A stretch of 64,000 nt of DNA from positions 1 to 64,000 of the forward strand of contig NZ_QEOP01000002.1 of NCBI RefSeq assembly GCF_003097495.1, given 5' to 3'. A program made the position numbers and the translations under genes. The DNA is from Amnibacterium flavum. GTDB taxonomy: Bacteria; Actinomycetota; Actinomycetes; Actinomycetales; Microbacteriaceae. The notes under the pieces were generated by a model, which did no database searches, was not told where the DNA came from, and worked only from the letters and a program-made list of their open reading frames with translations. Shown one piece after another: positions 55,759 to 64,000 of this stretch (position 1 is its first letter; the number at the start of each line of letters is the position of its first letter).

Positions 55759-56546
55759 CCCCGTCCCGCACCACCCGATGGATCATCCTCGGCATCGTCG
55801 GAGCGCTCTTCGCGATCCCGATCGTCGGCATGATCGCATTCACGCTGCGCGGAGGACTCGAGGGCGGCCTCACCCTCGACCGCTGGCTGGCGCTCTTCGA
55901 CCCGGAGGAGGCACGGGGGTACACGCCGGTCTTCCGCGGGCTCGGCAACTCGCTGATCCTCGTGCTCGTGACCGTGGTGGTGATGCTCGCCCTCCTCGTG
56001 CCGACCATGGTGCTCGTGCGGCTGCGCTTCCCCCAGCTGCGGCCCATCATGGAGTTCGTCTGCCTGCTCCCCATCTCGATCCCCGCGATCGTCCTCGTCG
56101 TCGGCCTCGCCCCGATCTACCAGGGCCTCTCGCGGGCGTTCGGGTCCGGGATCTGGACGCTCGCCCTCGCCTACGTCGTGCTGGTGCTGCCGTTCTCCTA
56201 CCGGGCGATCCAGGCGAACCTCGACGCCGTCGACGTGACCACCCTCACCGAGGCGTCACGGTCCCTCGGCGCGGGCTGGACGACGACGCTGTTCCGCGTC
56301 ATCCTGCCGAACCTGCGCCGCGGCCTGCTCGCGGCTGCCCTCATCTCGGTCGCCGTCGTGCTCGGCGAGTTCACCTTCGCCTCCCTGCTCAGCCGGGTGA
56401 ACCTGCAGACCTCGCTGCTCGTGGTCAGCAAGCAGGACCCGTACGGCGCCGTGATCTTCACCCTGCTGGCGCTGCTGTTCGCCTTCCTCCTGCTCATCGT
56501 CATCGGCCGCGTCGGCGCTGGCCGCACCCCTCGAAAGGCATCGTGA
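55755..56546 (+). CDS. ABC importer permease 2
   Basis: 263 residues, ATG in the ATGA overlap. Six helices with an EAA loop, TLTEASRSLGAGWTTTLFRVILPNL. Pairs with the previous permease. It is shorter, as is common for the second subunit of PotBC/FbpB-like systems. The GTGA at its end starts the ATPase. Confidence 0.92.
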   Translation: MTPSRTTRWIILGIVGALFAIPIVGMIAFTLRGGLEGGLTLDRWLALFDPEEARGYTPVFRGLGNSLILVLVTVVVMLALLVPTMVLVRLRFPQLRPIMEFVCLLPISIPAIVLVVGLAPIYQGLSRAFGSGIWTLALAYVVLVLPFSYRAIQANLDAVDVTTLTEASRSLGAGWTTTLFRVILPNLRRGLLAAALISVAVVLGEFTFASLLSRVNLQTSLLVVSKQDPYGAVIFTLLALLFAFLLLIVIGRVGAGRTPRKAS

Positions 56547-57613
56547 CCACTCTCACCGCCGCACCGGCGACGACTCCGGCGCCGAACCCATCCGCATCGG
56601 TCGAACTCCGCGGGGTCGTCAAGACCTACGGACCCAATCGCGCGCTCGACGGCATCGACCTCCGCCTCGCACCGGGGGAGTTCATCGCCCTCCTCGGTCC
56701 CTCCGGCTGCGGCAAGACGACGGCGCTGCGCAGTCTCGCCGGACTCGAGCGCATCGACGGCGGCGAGATCCTCATCGACGGCGAGGACGTCGCCCGGGTC
56801 CCCACGAGCAGACGAGACATCGGCATGGTCTTCCAGTCCTACTCGCTGTTCCCGCACATGACTTCGCTCGCGAACGTCGAGTACGGGCTCCGCATGCGCA
56901 AGGTGCCGGCCGCCGAGCGCCACCGTCGCGCAATCGAGGCACTCGAGCTCGTGGGCCTCGGCGACAAGGGGGAGCGGTTCGCGCATCAGCTCTCAGGGGG
57001 TCAGCAGCAGCGCGTGGCCCTCGCCCGTGCCCTGGTCACCCGGCCCCGCGTCCTGCTCCTCGACGAGCCGCTGTCCGCGCTCGACGCGAAGGTGCGCACG
57101 CAGCTGCGCGAGCAGATCCGACTCATCCAGCTCGACCTCGGCATCACCACCCTGTTCGTCACCCACGACCAGGAGGAGGCCCTCGCGGTCGCCGACCGGG
57201 TCGCGGTCATGAACGCCGGACGGATCGAGCAGCTGGGTGCCCCCGAGGAGCTGTACTCACGGCCGTCGACCCCGTTCGTCGCCGACTTTGTGGGCTCCAG
57301 CAACCGGGTGCGCGGACTCGTCCGCGGCGGTCGCGTCGAGGTGCTCGGCGATACGCTCCCGCTGATCGACCCGAGCGAGCACGACGGCGAGGTGGTCGTC
57401 AGCATCCGACCCGAGGACCTGCTGCTCGGGTCGGAGGGACTCGACGCCTCGATCGCGGCATCGAGCTTCCTCGGGTCGTCACGGCGGACGACTCTGCTCA
57501 TCGCAGACGGCACCGAGCTGGTCGTGCAGCACGACATCGCCACCGCGCCCGTGGTCGGCGACACCGTCAGAGTCCGGCTGCGCGGCACCGCGGTGTCGGT
57601 CCGCCGGGCCTGA
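56543..57613 (+). CDS. ABC importer ATP-binding protein, PotA/FbpC-like
   Basis: 356 residues. Walker A GPSGCGKTT, Q-loop VFQSYSLFPHMT, signature LSGGQQQRV, Walker B VLLLDEPLSALD, H-loop THDQEEALAVAD, and a C-terminal TOBE regulatory domain (VVSIRPEDLLLGSEGL...). Matches the spermidine/iron/2-aminoethylphosphonate importer ATPases. Last gene of the operon. I see nothing specific in the 147-nt gap to the AI-2E-family gene other than the TAGACT box near its end. Confidence 0.94.
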   Translation: MTTLTAAPATTPAPNPSASVELRGVVKTYGPNRALDGIDLRLAPGEFIALLGPSGCGKTTALRSLAGLERIDGGEILIDGEDVARVPTSRRDIGMVFQSYSLFPHMTSLANVEYGLRMRKVPAAERHRRAIEALELVGLGDKGERFAHQLSGGQQQRVALARALVTRPRVLLLDEPLSALDAKVRTQLREQIRLIQLDLGITTLFVTHDQEEALAVADRVAVMNAGRIEQLGAPEELYSRPSTPFVADFVGSSNRVRGLVRGGRVEVLGDTLPLIDPSEHDGEVVVSIRPEDLLLGSEGLDASIAASSFLGSSRRTTLLIADGTELVVQHDIATAPVVGDTVRVRLRGTAVSVRRA

Positions 57614-57748
57614 CGGGGCCGGCCGACAGCGGCGGGTTCTGTCACGCGTCCCTTCGCAGCTCGGCGGGCCGGGTCGAGGCATGCGCGGCGCGCGTCGAGG
57701 CCCGCGACCTGGGGGTTCTCCGCAGCCTCCACCGGCGCGCCGCGCTCG

Positions 57749-57754
57749 TAGACT
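57749..57754 (+). promoter_or_regulatory. -10 box TAGACT, leaderless start of the AI-2E-family gene
   Basis: TAGACT lies 6 nt upstream of the ATG at 57761 with GAGCCG between and no ribosome-binding site. Confidence 0.5.
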
Positions 57755-57760
57755 GAGCCG

Positions 57761-58957
57761 ATGACAGGTCAGGAGCCGGGCCGCGACGAGTCCGCAGCCG
57801 CAGTGCCGGTGGACGCCGTGCCGGTCGATGGCGCGCCCGTCCCGACGGGACCTGCCGACGCGGAGCCCACGGGCGACGTCGTTCCGAACGGCGTGCGGAT
57901 CGCAGGAGCCTGGTCGTGGCGGATCCTCGCCGTGGCCGGCGTCCTCGCGCTCGTCATCTTCCTCATCGTCCAGCTGCGGATCATCGTCATCCCGCTGCTC
58001 ATCGCCATGCTCATTGCGGCGCTCCTCGTTCCGCTCGTCAACTTCCTCCGGCGGCACCACTGGCCGAAGTGGCTCGCCATCGCGGTCGCCGAGCTCGGCA
58101 CGATCGCCGCGGTCGGCGCTCTCGTGTGGCTCGTCGTCACGCAGGTGATCCGCGGCTTCGACGACCTGCGGAAGCAGACCATCGCCTCCTACGACCAGCT
58201 GAAGCAGTACCTGCTCGACTCGCCCCTCCACCTCACCAGCGCTCAGATCAACGACTGGGTGGCGGGCATCGGGCAGGCGCTGCAGCAGGACAGCCAGGTC
58301 CTCGTCTCCGGCGCCCTGTCCGTGGGGTCGACTCTCGGGCACGTCGCCACGGGAGTTCTGCTCGTCCTCTTCAGCACCCTCTTCCTCCTCATCGACGGAC
58401 GGGGCATCTGGGCGTGGGTCGTGCGGGTCTTCCCGAAACGCGCCCGGCAGGCCGTCGACGGGGCGGGGCAGGCCGGCTGGCTGACCCTCGGCAACTTCGT
58501 GCGCGTGCAGATCCTCGTCGCGTTCATCGACGCCGTCGGCATCGGGCTCGGCGCGTTCATCCTCCAGGTCCCGCTCGCGATCCCGATCGCCGTCCTCGTC
58601 TTCCTCGGCTCGTTCGTTCCCGTGCTCGGGGCCGTCGTGACGGGCACCCTCGCGGTCTTCATCGCCCTCGTCTACAACGGGGTCGGACCCGCGGTCATCA
58701 TGCTCATCATCGTGCTCGCCGTTCAGCAGCTCGAGGGTCACGTGCTCCAGCCGCTCATCATGGGCACCGCCGTCAAGGTGCATCCGCTCGCGGTTGTGCT
58801 GGCCGTCGGCGCCGGTGCGATACTGGCGGGCATCCCCGGAACGCTGTTCGCCGTCCCGACCGTCGCGGTCGCGAACGTGATGATCAAATACGTCGCCTCC
58901 GGGCGATGGCGCACCAACCCGCATCCCACCCTCAAGGACGTTGTCTCGCATGACTGA
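57761..58957 (+). CDS. AI-2E family transporter
   Basis: 398 residues, about eight helices: a pair near residues 50-90 (ILAVAGVLALVIFLIVQLRIIVIPLLIAMLIAALLVPLV), one near 110, and a cluster from 185 to the end, with FLGSFVPVLGAVVTGTLAVFIALVYNGVG being characteristic of this family (YdiK/TqsA). The N-terminal ~40 residues are disordered. Transport of AI-2 is known only for some members; here the substrate is unknown. It overlaps ilvA by 8 nt. Confidence 0.93.
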   Translation: MTGQEPGRDESAAAVPVDAVPVDGAPVPTGPADAEPTGDVVPNGVRIAGAWSWRILAVAGVLALVIFLIVQLRIIVIPLLIAMLIAALLVPLVNFLRRHHWPKWLAIAVAELGTIAAVGALVWLVVTQVIRGFDDLRKQTIASYDQLKQYLLDSPLHLTSAQINDWVAGIGQALQQDSQVLVSGALSVGSTLGHVATGVLLVLFSTLFLLIDGRGIWAWVVRVFPKRARQAVDGAGQAGWLTLGNFVRVQILVAFIDAVGIGLGAFILQVPLAIPIAVLVFLGSFVPVLGAVVTGTLAVFIALVYNGVGPAVIMLIIVLAVQQLEGHVLQPLIMGTAVKVHPLAVVLAVGAGAILAGIPGTLFAVPTVAVANVMIKYVASGRWRTNPHPTLKDVVSHD

Positions 58958-60215
58958 CACCGCTGCAGGACAGACCGCTCTCTCCTTCGCCGGACCCGCA
59001 CTCGCCGACTTCGTCGCGGCGCGCGAGGTCGTGGCGAACGTCGCCGAGATCACTCCGCTCGAGAGCTCGCGTTTCCTCGCCGAGGTCGTGGGCACACCCG
59101 TCTACCTCAAGTGCGAGAACCTCCAGCGCACCGGCTCCTACAAGATCCGCGGCGCCTACAACCGACTGTCCCGCCTGACCCCCGAGGAGCGCGCCAAGGG
59201 CGTCGTCGCCGCATCCGCCGGCAACCACGCCCAGGGTGTCGCCTTCGCCGCGCGCGAGCTCGGCATCAAGGCCACGATCTTCATGCCGGTCGGCGTCCCG
59301 CTCCCCAAGCTGCAGGCGACCCGCAACTACGGTGCCGAGGTTCGCCTGCAAGGCCTGACCGTCGACGAGCCCCTGCGCGCGGCGGCCGAGTTCGCGGCCG
59401 AGACCGGTGCGATCCTCATCCCGCCGTTCGACCACGTCGACGTGATCACCGGGCAGGGCACGCTCGGCCTCGAGATCTTCGACCAGCTGCCCACCGTCGA
59501 CACCGTTGTGGTGCCGATCGGCGGCGGCGGACTCATCTCCGGGCTCTCGAGCGCGATCCGTCAGCAGGCGGCGACCATCGGCCGTGCGGTCCGCATCATC
59601 GGGGTGCAGGCGGAGAACGCCGCCGCCTACCCGCTGTCGCTCAGCATGGGCGAGCCGACCTATGTCGAGATCCGCGCCACCATCGCCGACGGCATCGCCG
59701 TCTCCAAGCCGGGCATCCTCAACTTCGACATCATCCGCGACACCGTCGACGAGGTCGTCACCGTGACCGACGACGAGACGGCCCAAGCCCTCGTGGTGCT
59801 GCTCGAGCGGGCGAAACTCGTCGTCGAGCCCGCGGGAGCCGTCGGCGTCGCCGCCCTGCTCGCCGGCAAGCTGCCCGCCGATCTCGGCGAGACGGTCGTC
59901 GTGCTCTCCGGAGGCAACATCGATCCGCTCATGATGGAGCGCGTCATCAGCCGCGGTCTCGCCGCCGGCGACCGCTACCTCAGCCTCCGCATCGGTCTGC
60001 CCGACCGACCGGGGCAGCTCGCGGTCATCTCGACCCTCATCGCCGATGCCGGCGCGAACGTCGTCGAGGTCCTGCACACCCGACACGGTCGCGGTCTGCA
60101 GATCAGCGAGGTCGAGATCGAGATCAGCGTCGAGACCCGCGGGCACGAGCACGCCCAGTACGTCATCGAGCGCCTCCGGGCCGAGGGCTACGACCCCCGC
60201 GCCGTCGCCGAATAG
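58950..60215 (+). CDS. ilvA: Threonine ammonia-lyase (threonine dehydratase)
   Basis: 421 residues. A PLP enzyme that converts threonine to 2-oxobutyrate and ammonia. The PLP lysine is Lys65 in GSYKIRGAYN; ASAGNHAQGVA and PIGGGGLISG are the phosphate loop and glycine-rich loop; the C-terminus is an ACT domain (LRIGLPDRPGQLAVISTLI) for feedback regulation. The ATG at 58950 lies inside the end of the AI-2E gene, with AAGGAC upstream. The biosynthetic versus catabolic form cannot be decided from this alone. Confidence 0.95.
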   Translation: MTDTAAGQTALSFAGPALADFVAAREVVANVAEITPLESSRFLAEVVGTPVYLKCENLQRTGSYKIRGAYNRLSRLTPEERAKGVVAASAGNHAQGVAFAARELGIKATIFMPVGVPLPKLQATRNYGAEVRLQGLTVDEPLRAAAEFAAETGAILIPPFDHVDVITGQGTLGLEIFDQLPTVDTVVVPIGGGGLISGLSSAIRQQAATIGRAVRIIGVQAENAAAYPLSLSMGEPTYVEIRATIADGIAVSKPGILNFDIIRDTVDEVVTVTDDETAQALVVLLERAKLVVEPAGAVGVAALLAGKLPADLGETVVVLSGGNIDPLMMERVISRGLAAGDRYLSLRIGLPDRPGQLAVISTLIADAGANVVEVLHTRHGRGLQISEVEIEISVETRGHEHAQYVIERLRAEGYDPRAVAE

Positions 60216-60368
60216 GCGACCCTGCCCGGAAGGTTCTGGGAGTTCGCGTTGCGATCGCCGCGAGGCGACTGATCGTCCGCGGACTGTCAGCTGCGCCCTC
60301 GTAGCCTGACACCGTCGAGCCGACGCACCACCCGGGTGCGGGCTCACGAGTGAAGCGAGGTCGACATC

Positions 60369-60743
60369 ATGCTCAACCAATCTCCCGTCGGAGTGGTTCT
60401 CCTCTCCCAGGATCTGACCGCGTCGAAGGCCTTCTACGCCGGCCAGCTCGGTCTCGAGGTGCTCGAGGAGAGCGAGGAGGCCATTGCCTACGCATCCGGG
60501 CAGACGCGCCTGACCGTCACCGCCAGCACCACCGGCTCGAAGGACGAGCAGACCAAGGCGGCCTGGCGGGTCTCCGATCTCCGAGCCGAACTCGACGAAC
60601 TCGCGAAGGCGGGCGTGACGCCCGAGGAGTACGACACCGACGACATCACCACCGTCGACGGCATCGCCGATCGCGGCACGGTCTGGGCGTCGTGGATCCT
60701 CGACCCCGACGGCAACGCACTCGGCATCGAGCAGCCCAAATGA
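60369..60743 (+). CDS. VOC family protein
   Basis: 124 residues, one glyoxalase-like vicinal-oxygen-chelate domain (VVLLSQDLTASKAFYAGQLGLEVL; SWILDPDGNALGIEQP). Members include glyoxalases, dioxygenases and resistance proteins; the reaction here is unknown. GCGAGG upstream of the ATG, and TAGCCT (60302-60307) is a possible -10. The tract 60216-60368 (153 nt) shows no other element. Confidence 0.92.
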   Translation: MLNQSPVGVVLLSQDLTASKAFYAGQLGLEVLEESEEAIAYASGQTRLTVTASTTGSKDEQTKAAWRVSDLRAELDELAKAGVTPEEYDTDDITTVDGIADRGTVWASWILDPDGNALGIEQPK

Positions 60744-60791
60744 TCTGCGCCATCGCGAATCTCACCTCCCTCACTGAGGAGATGGAACACC

Positions 60792-61691
60792 GTGCCCGCT
60801 GATCAGTACGCCTACGGAGACCCGACAACCCGGTACCCCGTCATCTCCCCGCCCGTCCAGCAGCAGCCCGAGCCGGGAATCCAGTCGGATATGACGCCGG
60901 TCCCCGACCTCGGCGAGGACTCCTACCGGGGGACCGGCCGGCTGACCGGACGCAAGGCGCTCATCACGGGCGCGGACTCGGGCATCGGTGCCGCGGTCGC
61001 CATCGCGTTCGCGCGCGAGGGCGCCGACGTCGCCCTGTCCTACCTGCCCGAGGAGCAGTCCGATGCCGACCACGTGATCGAGCAGATCGAAGCCGCGGGT
61101 CGCACCGCGGTGGCGGTGCCCGGCGACATCACCGATGCCGAGCACTGCCGTGCGCTGGTGGATGCGGCGGTGGAGGGCCTCGGCGGTCTCGACGCCATCG
61201 TGAACGTGGCAGGCAAGCAGGTCTGGCAGCAGAGTATCGAGGACATCTCCGACGAGCAGTTCGAGGCCACGTTCAAGACGAATGTGTTCGCGCCGTTCTG
61301 GATCATCAAGGCGGCGCTGCCGCATCTGAAGCCCGGCTCGACCATCGTCAACACCGCGTCGCTCGAGGCTTACGTCCCGGCTCCCGATCGACTCGACTAC
61401 GCCTCCACGAAGGGGGCGATCAACAACTTCTCGAAGGGTCTCGCGCAGCAGCTGATCTCGAAGGGCATCCGCGTCAACATCGTCGCCCCGGGCCCGACCT
61501 GGTCGGTGCTGCAGGTGACAGCGGGCGTCGATCCCGAGACCCTCCCCGAGTTCGGCAAGAGCGAGTCGCCCATCGGACGGGCCGGCCAGCCCGCCGAGCT
61601 GGCGCCCGCCTACGTGTTCCTCACCTCGGCGGAGTCGAGCTTCGTCGCCGGTGAGACGCTCAACGTGAACGGCGGCATGCTCACGCCCTGA
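60792..61691 (+). CDS. SDR-family oxidoreductase, YghA-like
   Basis: 299 residues. The N-terminal ~45-residue extension (YPVISPPVQQQPEPGIQSDM...) is typical of the YghA-like general-stress SDRs. It then shows TGADSGIGAAVAIAFAREGAD, VNVAGKQ in place of NNAG, and YASTK, a complete SDR core. These NAD(P)-dependent enzymes act on aldehydes or alcohols; the substrate is unknown. GGAG lies about 10 nt before the GTG. Followed at once by a large palindromic terminator. Confidence 0.93.
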   Translation: MPADQYAYGDPTTRYPVISPPVQQQPEPGIQSDMTPVPDLGEDSYRGTGRLTGRKALITGADSGIGAAVAIAFAREGADVALSYLPEEQSDADHVIEQIEAAGRTAVAVPGDITDAEHCRALVDAAVEGLGGLDAIVNVAGKQVWQQSIEDISDEQFEATFKTNVFAPFWIIKAALPHLKPGSTIVNTASLEAYVPAPDRLDYASTKGAINNFSKGLAQQLISKGIRVNIVAPGPTWSVLQVTAGVDPETLPEFGKSESPIGRAGQPAELAPAYVFLTSAESSFVAGETLNVNGGMLTP

Positions 61692-61703
61692 CCGCGGAGA
61701 CGC

Positions 61704-61759
61704 GAACTGCCCGCTTCGGGCAGTGTTGAGAGCTCAACACTGCCCGAAACGGGCAGTTC
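61704..61759. terminator. 56-bp near-perfect palindrome between convergent genes
   Basis: The segment runs GAACTGCCCG-CTT-CGGGCAGTGTTGAG, then AG, then CTCAACACTGCCCG-AAA-CGGGCAGTTC. It equals its own reverse complement except at the two bases at the centre and one mismatched pair. Each arm also has an internal hairpin (CTGCCCG/CGGGCAG). It lies between the convergent SDR and PspA genes and probably serves as a two-way terminator; it can also form a cruciform. Confidence 0.75.
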
Positions 61760-61769
61760 GTCGCACTGA

Positions 61770-62501
61770 CTACTGGGTGATGGCGCCCGCGGAGCCGCCC
61801 TTGAGCAGAGCGAGGCGCGCCTCGACCTCGGTCGTCTCACCGATGTCCTCGAGGCTCTCGAACTGGGCGTCGAGGCTCGATGCTGCAAGCTCCTGCTGGC
61901 CCAGGACCTTGGCCTCCTCGCGACGGATCTTGTCCTCGAAGCGGCTCACCTCGCTCGTCGGGTCCATCAGATCGATGCTCTTGAGCGCGTCGTGCACCTG
62001 TGACTGAGCCTGCGCCGTCTTCTGCCGCGCCACCAGCTCATTGCGCTTTGCCGTCAGCTCGTTGAGCTTCTCGCGCATCTTCTCGAGCCCTGACTTCAGC
62101 TTGTCGACGACCTCGGTCTGCGCGGCGATCGTCGGCTCCGCGCCCTTCGCCTCGTTCTCGGACTGCAGCTGACGGGTCAGGGCCACGCGGGCGAGTGCGT
62201 CGAACTTGTCGGCGTCGGCAGCGTTGCCGCCCGCACGCAGCTCGTCGGCCTTCCTGCTCGCGGCGAGCGCCTTCTGGCCCCACTCCTGCGCGTTCTGGAC
62301 GTCCTCGCGGTGGTCCTCCTCGATGAGCCGGAGGTTGCCGATCGTCTGCGCGATGGCGTTCTCGGCATCGGCGATGCTGTTCGAGTAGTCGCGGACCAGC
62401 TGGTCGAGCATGAGCTGGGGGTCCTCGGCCTGATCGATGAGCGAGTTGATGTTCGCGCGCGCGAGCTGGGCGATGCGGCCGAAGATCGATTGCTTGGTCA
62501 T
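61770..62501 (-). CDS. PspA/IM30 family membrane-stress protein
   Basis: 243 residues, almost entirely helical with long coiled coils (AIAQTIGNLRLIEEDHREDVQNAQEWGQKALAASRKADELR; VVDKLKSGLEKMREKLNELTAKRNELVARQ). The start IFGRIAQLARANINSLIDQAEDPQLMLDQLVRDY is the PspA/IM30 amphipathic N-terminus. ESCRT-III-like; it binds and stabilises the inner membrane under stress. AGGAATC lies before the ATG. The gene upstream in the same direction is the TPM protein. Confidence 0.95.
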   Translation of the reverse strand: MTKQSIFGRIAQLARANINSLIDQAEDPQLMLDQLVRDYSNSIADAENAIAQTIGNLRLIEEDHREDVQNAQEWGQKALAASRKADELRAGGNAADADKFDALARVALTRQLQSENEAKGAEPTIAAQTEVVDKLKSGLEKMREKLNELTAKRNELVARQKTAQAQSQVHDALKSIDLMDPTSEVSRFEDKIRREEAKVLGQQELAASSLDAQFESLEDIGETTEVEARLALLKGGSAGAITQ

Positions 62502-62621
62502 GATTCCTGCGCCTTCTGTGTCGGATGGGTGTTCTGCGGGTGGTTCGGGAGGTGATCGTCGTCTCGGGGCGGGGGAGTCGTCAGCGTGGACGGCGTCGCG
62601 GGAGAGAGGCAGGGTGAGAGG

Positions 62622-64000
62622 TCAGAATCTGCCCCCTCCGCCGCGTCGGCCGCCGCCCGATCCGCCGAAGCCGCGGCTTCCGCCGCCGAACGAGCCGCCG
62701 CCTCCTCGACGTCCGCCACCGACGCCGAAACCACCGCCGCCGAAACCACCGCCGAATCCGCCGGAGGAGCGTCCGCCGCCGCCGAAGCCGCCGAATCCGC
62801 CGGAGGAGCGTCCGCCGCCGAGCATGCCGCCGATGATGCCGCCGAGGATCGCACCGGTGAGGTCGGAGCCGCCCGAGCCGCCGGAGGTGCCTCCGCCCCG
62901 GTAACCGCCGCCGCCCCTGCTGTCGTCGTCCCAGAAGCCCCCGACGTCGCTTCGCGCGAAGTTGAGCGCGCTCACCGCGAGCGAACTCGCGGCGTTCGCG
63001 TCGGCCAGTGCGGCCTCGGGATCGCGCTCGGCGAGAGCCTGCGCCTGATCGAGGTGCCGTCGCGCCTCGGACAGACGGGATCGCGCCCCGTCGCCGACCC
63101 CGCCTCGCCGCGTGGTGATGTAGGCGTCGGCGGAGTCGATCTGGCTGCGGGCACCTGCGATCGAGCGTTCGAGAGTCGCCCTCGCACGCCGCACCCGCTC
63201 CTCCCGCTCCCGGGCGGGCGCGAGGGCGGTGTCGAGTCGCTGTTCGGTGCTCGCGAGAGTGGTCAGCGCGGCGATCGGGTCCTTGCTGCGGGGACCTCCG
63301 GGCTCCACCTCGGTGAGCAGGCGTTCGGCCTCCGAGGTCATCGTCGCCAGATCGGCGGTCGCCACGGCGCGCAGTTCGGCGGGGAGAGCTCTCGCCTCCT
63401 CGACATCGGAGCGCAGTTCCGTCGCCGCCTGACCGATGCGGGCCGCCGCATCGTCGAGGGCGGGACCGGCAGCATCGATGGCGTCGAGGAGGGTGCCCGC
63501 CTGGCCGACCGCCTGCTGAGCGCCGCGGACGGCGACGGCGGCGTCGGCTCCGCGCCCGGCATCGATCGCCGCACGCGCCGTCGTGCCCTGCTCCCGCGCG
63601 AAGCCGAGCAGCTTGCGCGCCTGATCGAGGTTTCCCGTGACGCTCGCCAGGGCGTCGTCCGAGTACCGCGCACGCAGGCTTTCGAGGGTGTGCGCACCCT
63701 GCTCGAGTCGGGCGTCGAGAGCCTCCTTCTGAGGCGTGAGCGCCTGGAGTGCGGCGGGGGCTGTTCGGCTCAGTTCACGGAGTTCGTCGAAGGCGTCGGC
63801 CTGGGCGTCGAGTTCGGCATCGGCCGCCTCGCACAGCTCGATGATGCGTCTCGTCCACTCGTCGCGCTGCTCGGGGGAGTCGGGCACCGTGTCGTCCAGT
63901 TGCTGCCGCAGGCGGAACGCGTCCCGGATCTTGGCCTGCGCCGAGTCGAGGGTGGTGCGGAAGGAGCCGACCTGAGCCTCCCCGAACTCGGCCAGGGCGA
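62622..64000 (-). CDS. TPM-domain membrane protein with glycine-rich tail (5' end beyond window)
   Basis: The reading frame is open to the right edge, so the N-terminus (signal peptide and TPM domain) lies outside; the apparent GTG at 63887 is internal. The visible ~459 residues are coiled-coil helices (LAEFGEAQVGSFRTTLDSAQAKI onward, with repeated AAARIGQAATELRSDVEEARAL-type stretches), then SALNFARSDVGGFWDDDS and a long Gly/Ser/Arg tail (GGFGGGGRSSGGFGGG). This matches the actinobacterial TPM_phosphatase proteins next to pspA. It is likely membrane-anchored. The 120-nt gap to pspA has no clear terminator. Confidence 0.88.
   Translation of the reverse strand, partial: ALAEFGEAQVGSFRTTLDSAQAKIRDAFRLRQQLDDTVPDSPEQRDEWTRRIIELCEAADAELDAQADAFDELRELSRTAPAALQALTPQKEALDARLEQGAHTLESLRARYSDDALASVTGNLDQARKLLGFAREQGTTARAAIDAGRGADAAVAVRGAQQAVGQAGTLLDAIDAAGPALDDAAARIGQAATELRSDVEEARALPAELRAVATADLATMTSEAERLLTEVEPGGPRSKDPIAALTTLASTEQRLDTALAPAREREERVRRARATLERSIAGARSQIDSADAYITTRRGGVGDGARSRLSEARRHLDQAQALAERDPEAALADANAASSLAVSALNFARSDVGGFWDDDSRGGGGYRGGGTSGGSGGSDLTGAILGGIIGGMLGGGRSSGGFGGFGGGGRSSGGFGGGFGGGGFGVGGGRRGGGGSFGGGSRGFGGSGGGRRGGGGRF

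Noticed and set aside
63887-63889. GTG at 63887 as the start of the TPM protein
   Set aside because: The frame stays open with coherent helical sequence to the window edge, so this is internal.

Overview
The window is GC-rich actinobacterial chromosome. Gene content and order (glmU-prs, rplY-pth, mfd, mazG, eno-ftsB-DUF501-mycosin-like protease, a DUF222/HNH protein) point to the family Microbacteriaceae; the genus cannot be fixed from this sequence. GTG, TTG and ATG starts are all used, neighbouring genes often overlap by 4 nt (ATGA or GTGA), and several genes have a TANNNT box only 6-8 nt before the start codon and no Shine-Dalgarno sequence, as expected for leaderless mRNAs. I see no prophage, insertion sequence, CRISPR array, plasmid or integrase gene.

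Layout. 1-5 kb: the first codons of a UgpC/MsmK-type sugar ABC ATPase, a cysteine-free HesB-fold protein, two convergent MarR paralogues, and membrane proteins of the DUF421, YihY/BrkB and DUF2254 families. 5-8.3 kb: two alpha/beta hydrolases around a DUF222/HNH protein. 8.4-15.8 kb: housekeeping genes (glmU-prs, gnd and gntK divergent, rplY, pth), broken up by two tandem-repeat arrays and a structured leader before rplY. 15.8-17.7 kb: an SDR and an MmyB-like regulator. 18-25.8 kb: a four-gene ABC system with two very large FtsX-type permeases and two ATPases, one carrying an AbrB-like tail. 25.8-34 kb: mfd, a hydrolase with a TTA codon, a J-domain/NERD-like fusion, nhaA, a GNAT and mazG.

34-43.8 kb: an ABC exporter coupled to a MOSC protein, hisS, an MmcQ/YjbR protein, eno, the FtsB-like divisome protein, DUF501, a mycosin-like protease, a type II NADH dehydrogenase and an unusual tRNA-Leu(UAA) with a short variable arm. 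43.8-50.6 kb: a large Ig-like multispanning surface protein, divergent from a TetR-MFS-PLP enzyme-FAD oxidase operon that begins with a perfect 28-bp palindrome. 50.7-53.5 kb: LemA and an M48 protease, then a YcaQ-like winged-helix protein. 53.7-57.6 kb: a complete ABC importer of unknown substrate. 57.7-64 kb: an AI-2E-family permease, threonine dehydratase, a VOC protein, an SDR, a 56-bp palindromic terminator, PspA, and a TPM-domain protein cut by the window end.

No single locus looks like a wholly new system. The best leads are the short-armed tRNA-Leu(UAA), the J-domain/NERD-like fusion, the four-hairpin rplY leader, the tandem hairpin repeats (one overlaps the prs stop codon), the AbrB-tailed ABC ATPase and the Ig-like multispanning surface protein.
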